A stretch of DNA of 21,271 bases from an uncultured Christensenellaceae bacterium. GTDB taxonomy: Bacteria; Bacillota; Clostridia; Christensenellales; Christensenellaceae. Shown piece by piece: positions 1-8,122 of this stretch (the first letter of the stretch is position 1; every line of letters begins with the position of its first letter). A program made the translations under genes and the position numbers. The notes below the pieces were generated by a model, which did no database searches, had not been told where the DNA came from, and saw only the letters and a program-made list of their open reading frames with translations. Location of the stretch: assembly GCA_934438035.1 (NCBI GenBank), contig CAKSBK010000001.1, positions 1 to 21,271 of the forward strand. The letters are read 5' to 3'.

Positions 1-45
1 TACGCTTGCTTCGCTCTGTGCGAGGTGGGTATGATTGGAGGGCAT

Positions 46-495
46 ATGCGCTGCCCCGTTTGTGGCCACCCCGAATCCAAAGTCGTTGATTCTCGTCCTT
101 CCGATGAGTTCAACTCTATTCGCCGTCGTCGCGAATGCCTGAAATGCGGAAACCGTTTTACGACCTATGAACGCCTCGGCGATAACCCGATTATCGTTGT
201 GAAATCTGATGGTACGACGCAAGTTTTTGATCGCGAGAAGCTTTATCGCGGCATTAGCATCGCGTGCGCCAAACGCCCAAATATCCCGAACGAAAAGAAA
301 GCGGAAATTATCGACGACATTGAAGCCGAGCTTCGTGCCGCAGGCCGCCTTGAGATCAAATCAAAAGATCTTGGCGATATCGTTCTTGAACATCTGCGCG
401 GTCTTGATGACGTTGCCTATATTCGATTCGCGAGCGTCTATAAAGATTTTCAAACTGTTGAAGAGTTCCGCGAAGCACTCGAAGGCCTTCAGTAA
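46..495 (+). CDS. nrdR: Transcriptional repressor NrdR
   Basis: NrdR is the zinc-ribbon/ATP-cone repressor that senses ATP versus dATP and shuts down ribonucleotide reductase genes. The start at 46 gives the family's invariant MRCP opening and 149 residues, the usual length. It is preceded by GGAGGG at 37-42, although the spacing is short, and an in-frame ATG at 31 is a possible alternative. Cys3, Cys6, Cys31 and Cys34 form the zinc ribbon, followed by the Arg-rich RRRREC stretch and FTTYER. The ATP-cone covers about residues 46-138 (VVKSDG, FDREKL, RFASVYKDF). dut follows after 54 bases in the same direction, so the two are probably co-transcribed, which makes sense for nucleotide-pool control. 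No nrd structural gene or NrdR box is visible in the window. Confidence 0.96.
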   Translation: MRCPVCGHPESKVVDSRPSDEFNSIRRRRECLKCGNRFTTYERLGDNPIIVVKSDGTTQVFDREKLYRGISIACAKRPNIPNEKKAEIIDDIEAELRAAGRLEIKSKDLGDIVLEHLRGLDDVAYIRFASVYKDFQTVEEFREALEGLQ

Positions 496-549
496 GCGAA
501 CTCCAGTTTGCTTTATATGCGTTGCATGAACAATAGGAAAGTTGGCAAA

Positions 550-993
550 ATGGCTTCTCTCGCTATTCCCATTACCAAACTACGTGATGATGCGGTAATT
601 CCATCGTATGCGTATCCCGGTGACGCTGGTGTTGACTTGCGTGCCGTAGAATCTGTGTCACTTGCCCCATTTGAGCGCGCGCTTGTTCCCACGGGTCTCG
701 CGATTGCGATTCCCGAAGGATATGCGGGCTTCGTTCAGCCACGTAGCGGCCTCGCCATTAAGCAGGGCGTTACCGTGCTCAACACTCCGGGCCTTATCGA
801 TAGCCACTATCGCGGCGAACTCAAAGTTGCGCTTATCAATCTTAACGCGCATTCATCTTTTGAAGTCGCACCGGGCGATCGAATCGCCCAACTTGTCATC
901 CAGAAGGTTGAAAACGTCGAATGGAGCGTTGTTGACGCGCTCGACGAAACCGAGCGGGGCTGCGGTGGGTTTGGCAGCTCTGGGGTACAATAA
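550..993 (+). CDS. dut: Deoxyuridine 5'-triphosphate nucleotidohydrolase (dUTPase)
   Basis: This trimeric dUTPase hydrolyses dUTP to dUMP and pyrophosphate, keeping uracil out of DNA and feeding thymidylate synthesis. All five family motifs are present: PGDAGVDL (23-30), PRSGLA (64-69), GLIDSHYRGELKV (81-93, catalytic Asp84 and the Tyr that excludes ribose), GDRIAQLVI (109-117), and the C-terminal lid RGCGGFGSSG (136-145). The length of 147 residues is normal. The ATG at 550 is chosen because AGGAAAG at 535-541 lies 8 bases upstream. An in-frame ATG at 526 would add eight residues with no family counterpart. The gene is followed 24 bases later by a strong terminator, so nrdR-dut forms one unit. 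Confidence 0.96.
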   Translation: MASLAIPITKLRDDAVIPSYAYPGDAGVDLRAVESVSLAPFERALVPTGLAIAIPEGYAGFVQPRSGLAIKQGVTVLNTPGLIDSHYRGELKVALINLNAHSSFEVAPGDRIAQLVIQKVENVEWSVVDALDETERGCGGFGSSGVQ

Positions 994-1017
994 ACGCTTG
1001 CTTTTTATATAGCCTCG

Positions 1018-1063
1018 AAATGGCCAGAGCTCTGCGCGACGCGCAAGGCTCTGGCCATTTTTT
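1018..1063 (+). terminator. Rho-independent terminator after dut
   Basis: The left arm AAATGGCCAGAGC (1018-1030) pairs perfectly with GCTCTGGCCATTT (1048-1060). A second stem, TGCGC/GCGCA, sits inside the loop. The structure runs into a T6 tract at 1058-1063. It ends the nrdR-dut transcript. Confidence 0.9.
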
Positions 1064-1189
1064 CTTAGACGGTATTGATCAAGGGGCAAACGGCAGAATT
1101 GCTCATTATTTCTACTGCACCCGTAACTTTCTTGTAATGCGTAACATTCACGAAACACGCACCACGTATGCTAGGCTCATCAGAAGGGA

Positions 1190-1207
1190 GGACGCATTTG
1201 AGCGTCC
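1190..1207 (+). other. Short hairpin in the gdhA upstream region
   Basis: GGACGC (1190-1195) and GCGTCC (1202-1207) flank a six-base loop about 50 bases before gdhA. No T-tract follows, so it is not a terminator. The rest of 1064-1253 presumably holds the gdhA promoter, but no convincing -35/-10 pair is visible. A TATGCT hexamer near 1167 lacks a partner. Its role is unknown and it may be incidental. Confidence 0.3.
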
Positions 1208-1253
1208 CGCGGCCTTGGCCGACCCTTATTAGTATTGCGCAAAGGAGAATTGC

Positions 1254-2609
1254 ATGTCCTACGCCGAACGAATCCTTGAAGAGCTTAAGGCCAAGAATGC
1301 CGACCAGCCCGAATTCATCCAGGCAGCCACAGAAATCCTGAGCACGCTTGGCCCCGCGCTTGATGCTCATCCCGAATATGAAGAGAACGCTCTGCTCGAG
1401 CGTTTTGTCGAACCTGAGCGCGTCGTCATGTTCCGCGTGCCTTGGGTCGATGATTCTGGAAAGGTCCAAGTCAATCGCGGCTATCGCGTTGAGTTCAACT
1501 CCGCCATTGGCCCCTACAAGGGCGGCCTTCGCTTCAACCCCACGGTTACGCTTGGCATGCTGAAGTTCCTGGGCCTGGAGCAGATTCTTAAAAACAGTCT
1601 CACCACGCTTCCCATGGGTGGTGGCAAAGGTGGTTCCGACTTCGACCCCAAGGGCAAGTCCAACAACGAAATCATGCATTTCTGCCAGTCGTTCATGACT
1701 GAGCTGTGTCGCCACATCGGACCCAACACCGATGTGCCTGCAGGCGACCTGGGTGTTGGCGGCCGTGAAGTTGCCTATATGTTTGGTCAGTATAAGCGTA
1801 TTCGCAATGAATGGACCGGCGTGCTTACCGGCAAAGGCCTTTCGTTTGGCGGATCGCTTGCTCGCACCGAGGCTACGGGCTATGGCCTGGTGTACTTTGT
1901 CGATGAATACTTGAAGTCGAATGGCGATTCCTTTGAAGGCAAGAACGTCGTCGTTCACGGCTCCGGCAACGTTGCGATTTACGCTGTCCAGAAGGTTTCC
2001 CAGCTCGGTGGCAAGGTGCTTGCGTGCTCCGATACCCATGGCTGGGTTGAAGACCCCGAGGGCATCGACTACAAGGTGCTCGAGAACGTTTACAATAAGA
2101 AGCGTTCTGGCCACGACAAGGGTGTTACGCTCGCCATGTATCTCGACGAGCGCCCGAATGCCATTTGGCATGCCGAAGACGGCCGTGGCGTATGGCAGCT
2201 TCCTTGCGACATTGCGCTTCCGTGCGCACGCGAGAATACCCTGCTCCTCGAAGATGCTCAGGCGCTTGTGGCCAATGGCTGCAAGATCGTAGGCGAGGGC
2301 GCCAATATGCCGTCCACCATCGAGGCGACCAATTATTTCCTCGAGAATGGCGTTGCATTCATGCCTGGTAAGGCAGCGAATGCGGGCGGCGTGCTCGTCT
2401 CTGGTCTCGAGATGAGCCAGAACGCTGAGCATCTTTCTTGGAGCTTCGAGGAGGTCGACGGCAAGCTCGAGCAGCTCATGCGCGGTATGTTCCACAATGT
2501 TGACGATACCGCCAAGAAGTATGGCCACGAAGGCAACTTCGTCATGGGCGCAAATATTGCTGGCTTTGAGAAAGTTGCCGATGCCATGATCGCTCAGGGC
2601 GTTTGCTAA
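1254..2609 (+). CDS. gdhA: Glutamate dehydrogenase, probably NADP-specific
   Basis: This hexameric enzyme interconverts 2-oxoglutarate plus ammonia and glutamate. The length of 451 residues is typical of the bacterial 50-kDa class. The substrate domain contains GPYKGGLRF (86-94) and PMGGGKGG with catalytic Lys125. Asp165 in the VPAGDLGVGGRE segment (161-171) is the expected proton-transfer residue. The nucleotide domain carries VVVHGSGNVA (232-241). The segment after beta-2 reads CSDTHG, close to the Ser-containing NADP-type pattern and unlike the acidic NAD type, so NADP use is inferred rather than certain. AAGGAG at 1242-1247 with a 6-base spacer fixes the start. It is a single-gene unit with terminators on both sides. 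Codon use is strongly GC-ending and typical of a highly expressed gene, which also creates a 487-codon open frame on the other strand. Confidence 0.96.
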   Translation: MSYAERILEELKAKNADQPEFIQAATEILSTLGPALDAHPEYEENALLERFVEPERVVMFRVPWVDDSGKVQVNRGYRVEFNSAIGPYKGGLRFNPTVTLGMLKFLGLEQILKNSLTTLPMGGGKGGSDFDPKGKSNNEIMHFCQSFMTELCRHIGPNTDVPAGDLGVGGREVAYMFGQYKRIRNEWTGVLTGKGLSFGGSLARTEATGYGLVYFVDEYLKSNGDSFEGKNVVVHGSGNVAIYAVQKVSQLGGKVLACSDTHGWVEDPEGIDYKVLENVYNKKRSGHDKGVTLAMYLDERPNAIWHAEDGRGVWQLPCDIALPCARENTLLLEDAQALVANGCKIVGEGANMPSTIEATNYFLENGVAFMPGKAANAGGVLVSGLEMSQNAEHLSWSFEEVDGKLEQLMRGMFHNVDDTAKKYGHEGNFVMGANIAGFEKVADAMIAQGVC

Positions 2610-2633
2610 AAAGTGAGTCTTTAACCTTAATAG

Positions 2634-2663
2634 AAAGTGCAGGCCATATGGCCTGCACTTTTT
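2634..2663 (+). terminator. Rho-independent terminator after gdhA
   Basis: AAAGTGCAGGCC (2634-2645) pairs with GGCCTGCACTTT (2650-2661) around an ATAT loop. T5 follows at 2659-2663. Read from the other strand, the same stem is followed by TTTCTATT, so it could also stop the leftward two-gene unit that ends at 2751. A smaller TAGAATC/GATTCTA hairpin lies at 2706-2722. Confidence 0.9.
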
Positions 2664-2750
2664 GATTTCTAAGCCTAAAGAACCGAGCGTCAGTGTTTAA
2701 GCGTTTAGAATCGAAGATTCTACAGAATGGCAAAACACCTTATGGAATTT

Positions 2751-3338
2751 TTATTCGGCCTTGCACTCACTCGCAGCATCAGCCTCGGGTTTTGATGCTT
2801 CAGAAACCTCACTTGAAGGCGCATCCTCGGTCGCTTCATCTTCGTTTTGAGCCGCCTCACTGGTGGCTGGCGCATTGCCGCTTTCTGCTTCAGTCGATAC
2901 GGCCGCAGCAGGCTCGGGCTGAACGTCGATAGGCATCGGATAACCGCAATGCATGCAGAATTTCGCATCGATTCCAACTTCGCCCCCGCATTCAGGGCAT
3001 GTTTTCACTCGTCCTGCACGACGGGCGGCTTCCGTTTCCGCTGCGATGCGCTGCAGTTCGTCAGCGACATCGGCTCGCTCTTTGGCGATTGCATCAAGGT
3101 CGGCCATCATTTTCTCGCGGCCCGACAAAAGAGCGGGGTCGGCCTTGACTGCTTCTATCACGCTTTCGCCCAAAACGGCGCAGGCATCTTTCCAACGACG
3201 ATCGATTTCGCCCTGCTTAAAACGCAGATTCGCGCTATCGGCCATGCGTCCTGCGGCAGAGGCGCCCTTGTTGAGCATATCGCCAGCAACCGCCGCACTC
3301 TTGTTGAACATGTCGTTCAAATCGTCCATAAAGCCCAT
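2751..3338 (-). CDS. Zinc-ribbon protein with acidic tail, unknown function
   Basis: This 195-residue soluble protein was not matched to a named family. The N-terminal third (1-45) is Ala/Gly/Met-rich and amphipathic. Residues 45-110 are predicted helical and highly charged, probably coiled coil. A compact zinc ribbon follows, with CPECGG (Cys114, Cys117) and FCMHCG (Cys128, Cys131). The tail from about 138 to the end is Glu/Ala/Ser/Pro-rich and strongly acidic, likely disordered. No signal peptide or membrane helix is seen. A good GAAGGAGG ribosome site precedes the ATG. The upstream membrane-protein gene ends one base before this start, so translation is probably coupled and the two products likely act together. 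The ribbon-plus-tail layout is common among uncharacterised actinobacterial proteins. Confidence 0.85.
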   Translation of the reverse strand: MGFMDDLNDMFNKSAAVAGDMLNKGASAAGRMADSANLRFKQGEIDRRWKDACAVLGESVIEAVKADPALLSGREKMMADLDAIAKERADVADELQRIAAETEAARRAGRVKTCPECGGEVGIDAKFCMHCGYPMPIDVQPEPAAAVSTEAESGNAPATSEAAQNEDEATEDAPSSEVSEASKPEADAASECKAE

Positions 3339-3339
3339 G

Positions 3340-4014
3340 CTAGTCCTCCTTCGTAGGTGATGTCCTCATCATAGCAACGTAAGCAGAATAGGCCGCGCTT
3401 CGTGTCGAAACCGTAATAGAACGCTTCGCACCATCTTCGAAGGTGCGCTCGAACGTTACCTTGTTCGGCAGCAACGCTACGCATGCACCAGAGCCAAGCA
3501 TGTAGCAGATGCACGTCACAATGCCGTAGACAAGCAAGGTTGATTCCTGGTTAAACGACAAAGAGGCGGCCGTTGCAATGCACTCCCACACAACGAGGGC
3601 GCATAGGACTCCCGCAACGAGCGCATAAACATATGTCCAAAACGTACGAGCGGCCTCTGGCGCGCGCAATGTCGCTTCGGCTGCGATGATCAACGCAACA
3701 ATGCCCGTTGAGGAAAGCGTGGCGAGGAGCTGCGAGCTCGTATGGCCCAATATCGCGAAATCGCACGTATACAGCACCACGCATGCGGCAGTAAGGACAA
3801 AGGAGGAGATGCATGGCATCGAGCGCTTGAAGCGATCGATGAGGGGGGTCTCATCGGGAACGGCAGTCGTCGCCTTTGCGCGAACAAGTTTTCCATGAGG
3901 ATGCCGAAGGGAGCCCGCTTTCACATTTCGTCCTAAACCGGACATTTCGTCGTTTTTCACGACGATCCACGCGATAAGCGCGACGAGCACAACAGCTGCA
4001 ATGATAATCTGCAT
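3340..4014 (-). CDS. Five-helix membrane protein, unknown function
   Basis: This 224-residue protein has five likely membrane segments at about residues 2-19, 69-89, 96-114, 125-149 and 159-182. A basic cytosolic loop lies between the first two (about 20-68), and the C-terminal tail of about 40 residues is soluble. No known catalytic or transport motif was recognised. GAAAGG at 4021-4026 lies 6 bases before the ATG. It is the first gene of a leftward pair with the zinc-ribbon gene, separated by one base. It is divergent from rnhA, and the shared 152-base gap 4015-4166 should hold both promoters, though no consensus pair stands out. Confidence 0.8.
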   Translation of the reverse strand: MQIIIAAVVLVALIAWIVVKNDEMSGLGRNVKAGSLRHPHGKLVRAKATTAVPDETPLIDRFKRSMPCISSFVLTAACVVLYTCDFAILGHTSSQLLATLSSTGIVALIIAAEATLRAPEAARTFWTYVYALVAGVLCALVVWECIATAASLSFNQESTLLVYGIVTCICYMLGSGACVALLPNKVTFERTFEDGAKRSITVSTRSAAYSAYVAMMRTSPTKED

Positions 4015-4166
4015 AACATCCCTTTCGATACCTCGATGATTGTACCTTTACGAAGGCGCGGCATGCACTCTTGTTGCCTTTTCGATGGCATCGTTCGTCA
4101 AACGCGTATACGTGTTACCATCAGCTGACCAAAATGCGAATTTGGGCTTAAGAAGAAAGGCTGCTC

Positions 4167-4643
4167 ATGCATGTAACCATCTACTCCGACGGATCATCGC
4201 GCGGAAACCCGGGGCCGGGAGGATACGGTTCGGTTCTGCATTACACCGATCCCTCTGGGAAACTGCATGTGAAGGAGCTTTCGCAGGGTTTTAATTGCAC
4301 AACCAACAACCGCATGGAGCTTTTGGGCGTTATCGCCGCTCTTGAAGTGCTTAAACGCCCTTGCGAGATTGACGTCATCTCAGACTCCCAATACGTGGTG
4401 AACGCCTTCAACCAGCATTGGGTTGAAGGATGGCTCAAACGAGGTTGGAAAAACGCAAAGAAGGAACCCGTGAAAAACGCCGATCTTTGGAAGCGCCTCC
4501 TGAAGGCGAAAGAGCCCCATAGCGTGACGTTTCATTGGGTGAAAGGCCATGCGGGACATCCTGAAAACGAACGCTGCGATAAACTCGCGACAGAAGCTGC
4601 TGATGGAGAGGGAAGAATCAAGGACGAAGGCTTTCAGGCTTAA
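4167..4643 (+). CDS. rnhA: Ribonuclease HI
   Basis: RNase HI cleaves the RNA strand of RNA:DNA hybrids using two metal ions. The full active site is present: Asp8 (in IYSDGSSRGNPG), Glu51 (NNRMELL), Asp73 (VISDSQYV) and Asp138 (NERCDKLA), with the mobile His128 in WVKGHAGHPENE. The Trp/Lys-rich handle (about 85-98, WVEGWLKRGWKNAKK) seen in the E. coli type is retained. The length of 158 residues is normal. GAAAGG at 4155-4160 with a 6-base spacer supports the start. It is a single gene ended by a perfect long hairpin, and it converges on a small minus-strand gene. Confidence 0.95.
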   Translation: MHVTIYSDGSSRGNPGPGGYGSVLHYTDPSGKLHVKELSQGFNCTTNNRMELLGVIAALEVLKRPCEIDVISDSQYVVNAFNQHWVEGWLKRGWKNAKKEPVKNADLWKRLLKAKEPHSVTFHWVKGHAGHPENERCDKLATEAADGEGRIKDEGFQA

Positions 4644-4695
4644 TTGGACAAATGCGGCTCATGCGCCATGGGCCTATTAAGCTTGGTGATTTCGG

Positions 4696-4746
4696 CATAA
4701 GAAAGAGGAGGCGTTTCGCCTCCTCTTTCTTATGCTTTATTTTTTT
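4696..4746 (+). terminator. Strong terminator after rnhA, overlapping the end of the opposing gene
   Basis: An 18-base left arm (4696-4713, CATAAGAAAGAGGAGGCG) pairs without mismatch to 4717-4734 around a TTT triloop. A T-rich tail ends in T7 at 4740-4746. The geometry serves the plus strand. The right arm contains the stop codon (4730-4732) of the opposing small gene, and the T-tract is the antisense of that gene's final Lys/Asn codons. Confidence 0.92.
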
Positions 4747-4912
4747 TCGACTGAGAATGCTTCTTGGAGGATTTCGTTCCCTCATCGCCAACAACGACGA
4801 ATTGCGGCGAATCAAGGAGGAATTCTTTCAAAAAGGCCGCTTCATCTGCCGTGAGCCTATGCCCGGTCTCATGCGAATGCATGCTTCGCGGCTCCTCTGC
4901 GGTTGTGCCCAT
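4730..4912 (-). CDS. Small Lys-tailed protein, unknown function
   Basis: This 60-residue product is chosen over the longer frame starting at 4942 because the ATG at 4912 has an excellent AAGGAG (4918-4923) five bases upstream. The first half is His/Glu-rich. The middle is a hydrophobic/acidic segment (AAFLKEFLLDSPQFVVVGDE), and the last 16 residues are Lys/Ser-rich (KSSKKHSQSKKNKA). No family was recognised and there is no membrane helix. A basic disordered tail on a small body suggests nucleic-acid or ribosome binding, but this is only a guess. The gene stops inside the terminator hairpin of convergent rnhA. A real ribosome site and complete frame argue that it is genuine. Confidence 0.6.
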   Translation of the reverse strand: MGTTAEEPRSMHSHETGHRLTADEAAFLKEFLLDSPQFVVVGDEGTKSSKKHSQSKKNKA

Positions 4913-5178
4913 GTTTGCTCCTTCTCCCCAGGGTGCGCTCAAACATTCCCCTTAATGCGCTCCCATCGCGTCACTACGCGTTTCATCTGCGAAATCGTCT
5001 ATTCTTCAATACCTACTATAGTTGTATCATTTCCGATCTTGGCTCTGCGACACCGGTTTCGCGGGAGACGGTTCTATTTAGCGGGCAGCGGTCATGTGCG
5101 GCTTTAGCGCACCCATAGATGTTTGGATGCGCGCAAAACGGCATATTGCAGTGAACAGCGTGCACTTTGTTCGAACGG

Positions 5179-5184
5179 TATAAT
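5179..5184 (+). promoter_or_regulatory. Perfect -10 box upstream of the TPR-protein gene
   Basis: TATAAT at 5179-5184 would place the transcript start near 5191, about 50 bases before the chosen ATG at 5240. No good -35 lies at 16-18 bases, so it may need an activator. The rest of 4913-5239 should also hold the promoter of the small minus-strand gene. It contains an ACTATAGT palindrome near 5015-5022 and a GTGCG/CGCAC mini-hairpin near 5096, and nothing else recognised. Confidence 0.4.
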
Positions 5185-5239
5185 GATTGAAACGAAACGG
5201 CGGTCGAAGTCTCGGCCCACATTAAAGAGGTGCTCATTA

Positions 5240-8023
5240 ATGGGATTTCCCGTAAAACTTGGCTTTTTTGCAAAACGTAATGTGCTTCGCGCCGTTCCCC
5301 TGATGCCTTTGGGCGCAACGTATGGTTATATCTCGAGCGGCCTCGTCATGCCGAAGGGCGGCGCATGCTACGTTGCCGCTTTTGATAATCCGGTAAATAC
5401 GAGCAAGGCGCGCATCGTTGCATATATCGATTGGTTCGGTCGAGCGTTTTCGTGCGATGAACCCCTTGCCCAAGAACCGTTGCGTGATCCCGACTTAGTG
5501 GTGTATACCTGTGGCAACAACGCCGAATCGATGGACGTGGGCAACGAAAACAACACCGTTCTCTTGGATGATAACGACGATGCCACGTCTTCAGCACATT
5601 TGGATGTGTTTCTGTGCGACGGTTCGCGTCGAACCGTCGCAGAAGCCAGGGTCGCGAACGTCGATAACACCAGGAAAGCCGAGTTTAGCTACACGGCAAT
5701 AGACGATTCGTTCCCTGGAAAATTTGAAGTCGCAAATCCAACGCGTTATCTTGAGTTTATGTCGACGGCCTATCTTGCATTCGTCGAGTTCGCACGCTGC
5801 ACCGAATGGGAGCCTATATCCACATCGAACGATTCGGTCACCAATGGAACCGCGCCCAACGGCGCATTTGACTTGGCTGCCGTATTTTCTCGATTCCAAC
5901 AATCCGATTTCTTTGACGCAATTAATCGAGAGGTTTTGGAAGCGGAAACATCATGGAGCGAAAACCCCGAGCAAGCGCGCGGCATCGAGCGATTTTTAGT
6001 GAACGGCCTGCGCGACAGCGGACTCGTCGGCATCTCCGCCGATACTTTAACGGTCGAGGGGGCGGCCGAGGGGCCAAATGCTCGTCTCATTCGCACGTCG
6101 CGATACTCGAACCTGTTCTTTCTCGACTTCGTGTACAACACGCAAACCGAATGTTTGGAGGATGGCGCGTTCACCTCGTGCGATGCCACACGCGATATTC
6201 GTCACAAGCTGCTCCGCGCCGAAGGAGCCCTCAACAGATTCCTCATGGTGTCCAACTTCCTCGAAAGCGAAGAGGACGACATGTTCGAGCAAACTGAAGA
6301 AGAAATTTCGAAACTCGCCGATTCCTTCGTCGAATACCTCTGCGTGCAAGCGCCTGACCCAAATTCGCCGCTTGAAGCTAAAGGCCGTTGGGATACCCAT
6401 GTCGCAATTGCCCAGGCGGGGGAGCTGTGGCGCGCGCCCTATCGCATTCCTTATGAGTTTTGCCTGAATGAAACCTGCACAGAAGTCGGCTTCAATCTTG
6501 CCGTACCCTGCAAATCTACTATGGCGCAAACCCATTGGGACGACGATGTCGACGACTATCTACCGTATACCCCAAATGAATCGAGCGCGATTGAGTCGCG
6601 TTATGCCGCCCATGCTGCACTTTTGGCCGCGTCAAGTGCATTTCATGCATCGGCTTCAATCGAAAAGGTGTACGTGAATTGCTTGCGTGACGGCAACAGG
6701 GAAGACATCGTCATTTCAGTTGAATTCGACCGAAAAACGCTTTGCGATGCGTATTCGGCGAGCAAGGCGAATGCGTTCAGCGAACCTTTTGAAACGCTTT
6801 CTCGATTCAATGCCCATTTCAAGTTTGAAGGCGAGGATGGCCTCTGCAACATCGAAAAGCTTTTCTCGCTTGGCAAGGGTGATTTCAAATCGAGCTTCGA
6901 ACGTTTGGTGGCGATCGACACCACGCCGTTTAATGAAAGGGCACGCGACATGCTTCACGTCGATTGCCCCATGCGTATGTCTATCTTTGAAGACGGCCAA
7001 CGGCGTGCATATGCCGATGAGGTCTCGGCCGCCCTTGATGCCGGCGTTGAAAACGCTGAGCTCACCTTGAAGCAAATTCACGATCGCACGGAAGATTTGC
7101 TCGTGCGTGATATTTGTACCAGGCTTTTGGCCGCGTTTTCCGAAGGGGCATTGGGGGAAACCTCGTTTCTCGAGGTGAAAGAAGCATTTATGGATGCTTA
7201 CGGCCTCAAGCCTGCCATGATGCGCGCTTCGTCTCTCATGCGCGACGACGACCCTGCTGCCATTGGGCTCCTTGAGGAATTGGCCGCGCAAGGCGATGCC
7301 ATTGACGGCTTCAACGACACCTCGCGTGTATGCTATCGCTATTTTGATAGCTACGAAACGCGCGCGATTTATGCGAAACGCTGCCTTGACGATGCAAAAG
7401 GCCGTATCGTGAACCCACTTGCCGACGAAGTGTTTCTTGCGCACGATTCTCTTGCGCAAGAGCTTACAACGACAATCACGGGGGCCGACGAGGCGCTCAG
7501 GCACGCACAACGCTGTATAGAGCTGTCACCGGCACGCGCTTACTCATACTTGCGGGCAGCTCGAGCGTACTTTATGAAAGACGACTACGAAAACGAAGTG
7601 AAGATGTGCTGCAAGGCGCTCGAGGTTACTTGGAGAGCCGACGACGCGGGTCTTGCGTTCTATTGGCTTGCGTATTCGTTCTGGAAACTCGAGAAGTACG
7701 ATGCTGCGGTCGCATGCTACAAACGCTGCAGCATGCTCAATTCCTACATGGCCGCTGAGGCGAAAACCGAACTTGATGAGCTTCTCTCTTCGGTGAAAGG
7801 GCTTAAACGTCACAGCGTCGAGGAGGATGAATCGATTCTTGAAGCGCATGGCGTTCCCTTGAATGCATTGACCGAAAACGCCGAATTCCTGCTTGCCGCC
7901 GCGAAAGAAACGATTGATTCGTCGGCAGTTTCCCTCGGCTGCATTTTTGCAGCAGCGGGTGTTCGCATCTCGCGTGACGATGCGATCGTTCCCGCGCTAC
8001 GCGCCTTGAATGTAACGATGTAG
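5240..8023 (+). CDS. Large TPR-like repeat protein, unknown function
   Basis: This 927-residue, acidic, soluble-looking protein has no signal peptide or membrane helix. Only the C-terminal part is recognisable: about residues 745-850 form two or three TPR-like helical hairpins (ALRHAQRCIELSPARAYSYL, YENEVKMCCKALEVT, AFYWLAYSFWKLEKYDAAV), followed by a helical tail. Residues 1-740 match no family I know. They contain an Asp/Asn-rich stretch around 98-115 and an acidic one around 355-372 (ESEEDDMFEQTEEE), and are unusually rich in Cys for a cytosolic protein. The ATG at 5240 has AAGAGG nine bases upstream and follows a TATAAT at 5179. The frame stays open back to 5123, but that start would precede the promoter. 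It is monocistronic with its own terminator. TPRs imply protein-protein scaffolding; the rest is unassigned. Confidence 0.85.
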   Translation: MGFPVKLGFFAKRNVLRAVPLMPLGATYGYISSGLVMPKGGACYVAAFDNPVNTSKARIVAYIDWFGRAFSCDEPLAQEPLRDPDLVVYTCGNNAESMDVGNENNTVLLDDNDDATSSAHLDVFLCDGSRRTVAEARVANVDNTRKAEFSYTAIDDSFPGKFEVANPTRYLEFMSTAYLAFVEFARCTEWEPISTSNDSVTNGTAPNGAFDLAAVFSRFQQSDFFDAINREVLEAETSWSENPEQARGIERFLVNGLRDSGLVGISADTLTVEGAAEGPNARLIRTSRYSNLFFLDFVYNTQTECLEDGAFTSCDATRDIRHKLLRAEGALNRFLMVSNFLESEEDDMFEQTEEEISKLADSFVEYLCVQAPDPNSPLEAKGRWDTHVAIAQAGELWRAPYRIPYEFCLNETCTEVGFNLAVPCKSTMAQTHWDDDVDDYLPYTPNESSAIESRYAAHAALLAASSAFHASASIEKVYVNCLRDGNREDIVISVEFDRKTLCDAYSASKANAFSEPFETLSRFNAHFKFEGEDGLCNIEKLFSLGKGDFKSSFERLVAIDTTPFNERARDMLHVDCPMRMSIFEDGQRRAYADEVSAALDAGVENAELTLKQIHDRTEDLLVRDICTRLLAAFSEGALGETSFLEVKEAFMDAYGLKPAMMRASSLMRDDDPAAIGLLEELAAQGDAIDGFNDTSRVCYRYFDSYETRAIYAKRCLDDAKGRIVNPLADEVFLAHDSLAQELTTTITGADEALRHAQRCIELSPARAYSYLRAARAYFMKDDYENEVKMCCKALEVTWRADDAGLAFYWLAYSFWKLEKYDAAVACYKRCSMLNSYMAAEAKTELDELLSSVKGLKRHSVEEDESILEAHGVPLNALTENAEFLLAAAKETIDSSAVSLGCIFAAAGVRISRDDAIVPALRALNVTM

Positions 8024-8055
8024 CGCATAAAGCCATCGAGGCCCAATCGACAAGA

Positions 8056-8092
8056 AAGCCCCAGATGCCGCTAGCAATCTGGGGCTTATTCT
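8056..8092. terminator. Terminator between convergent genes
   Basis: AAGCCCCAGAT (8056-8066) pairs with ATCTGGGGCTT (8077-8087), with a TGC/GCA extension inside the loop. It is followed by ATTCTTT on the plus strand and TTCTTG on the minus strand. It lies between the TPR-protein gene and the end of the ATPase gene and probably works in both directions. Confidence 0.8.
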
Positions 8093-8122
8093 TTGCAAGG
8101 GGCGTATTGGCCAACGCGATGG

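Noticed and set aside
1065..2528. 487-codon open frame antisense to gdhA
   Set aside because: It mirrors the strongly biased codons of gdhA and has no ribosome site or recognisable domain. Long antisense frames over glutamate dehydrogenase genes are a known artefact.
4040..4294. 84-codon frame overlapping the rnhA start
   Set aside because: It is out of frame with rnhA and has no ribosome site or recognisable sequence.
5123..5239. N-terminal extension of the TPR protein
   Set aside because: It would begin upstream of the TATAAT box and has a non-ATG start without a ribosome site. Its composition is unlike the rest of the protein.
6716..7510. 264-codon minus-strand frame inside the TPR-protein gene
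   Set aside because: The opposing plus-strand frame is much longer, has a start signal and TPR-like sequence; this one has neither.
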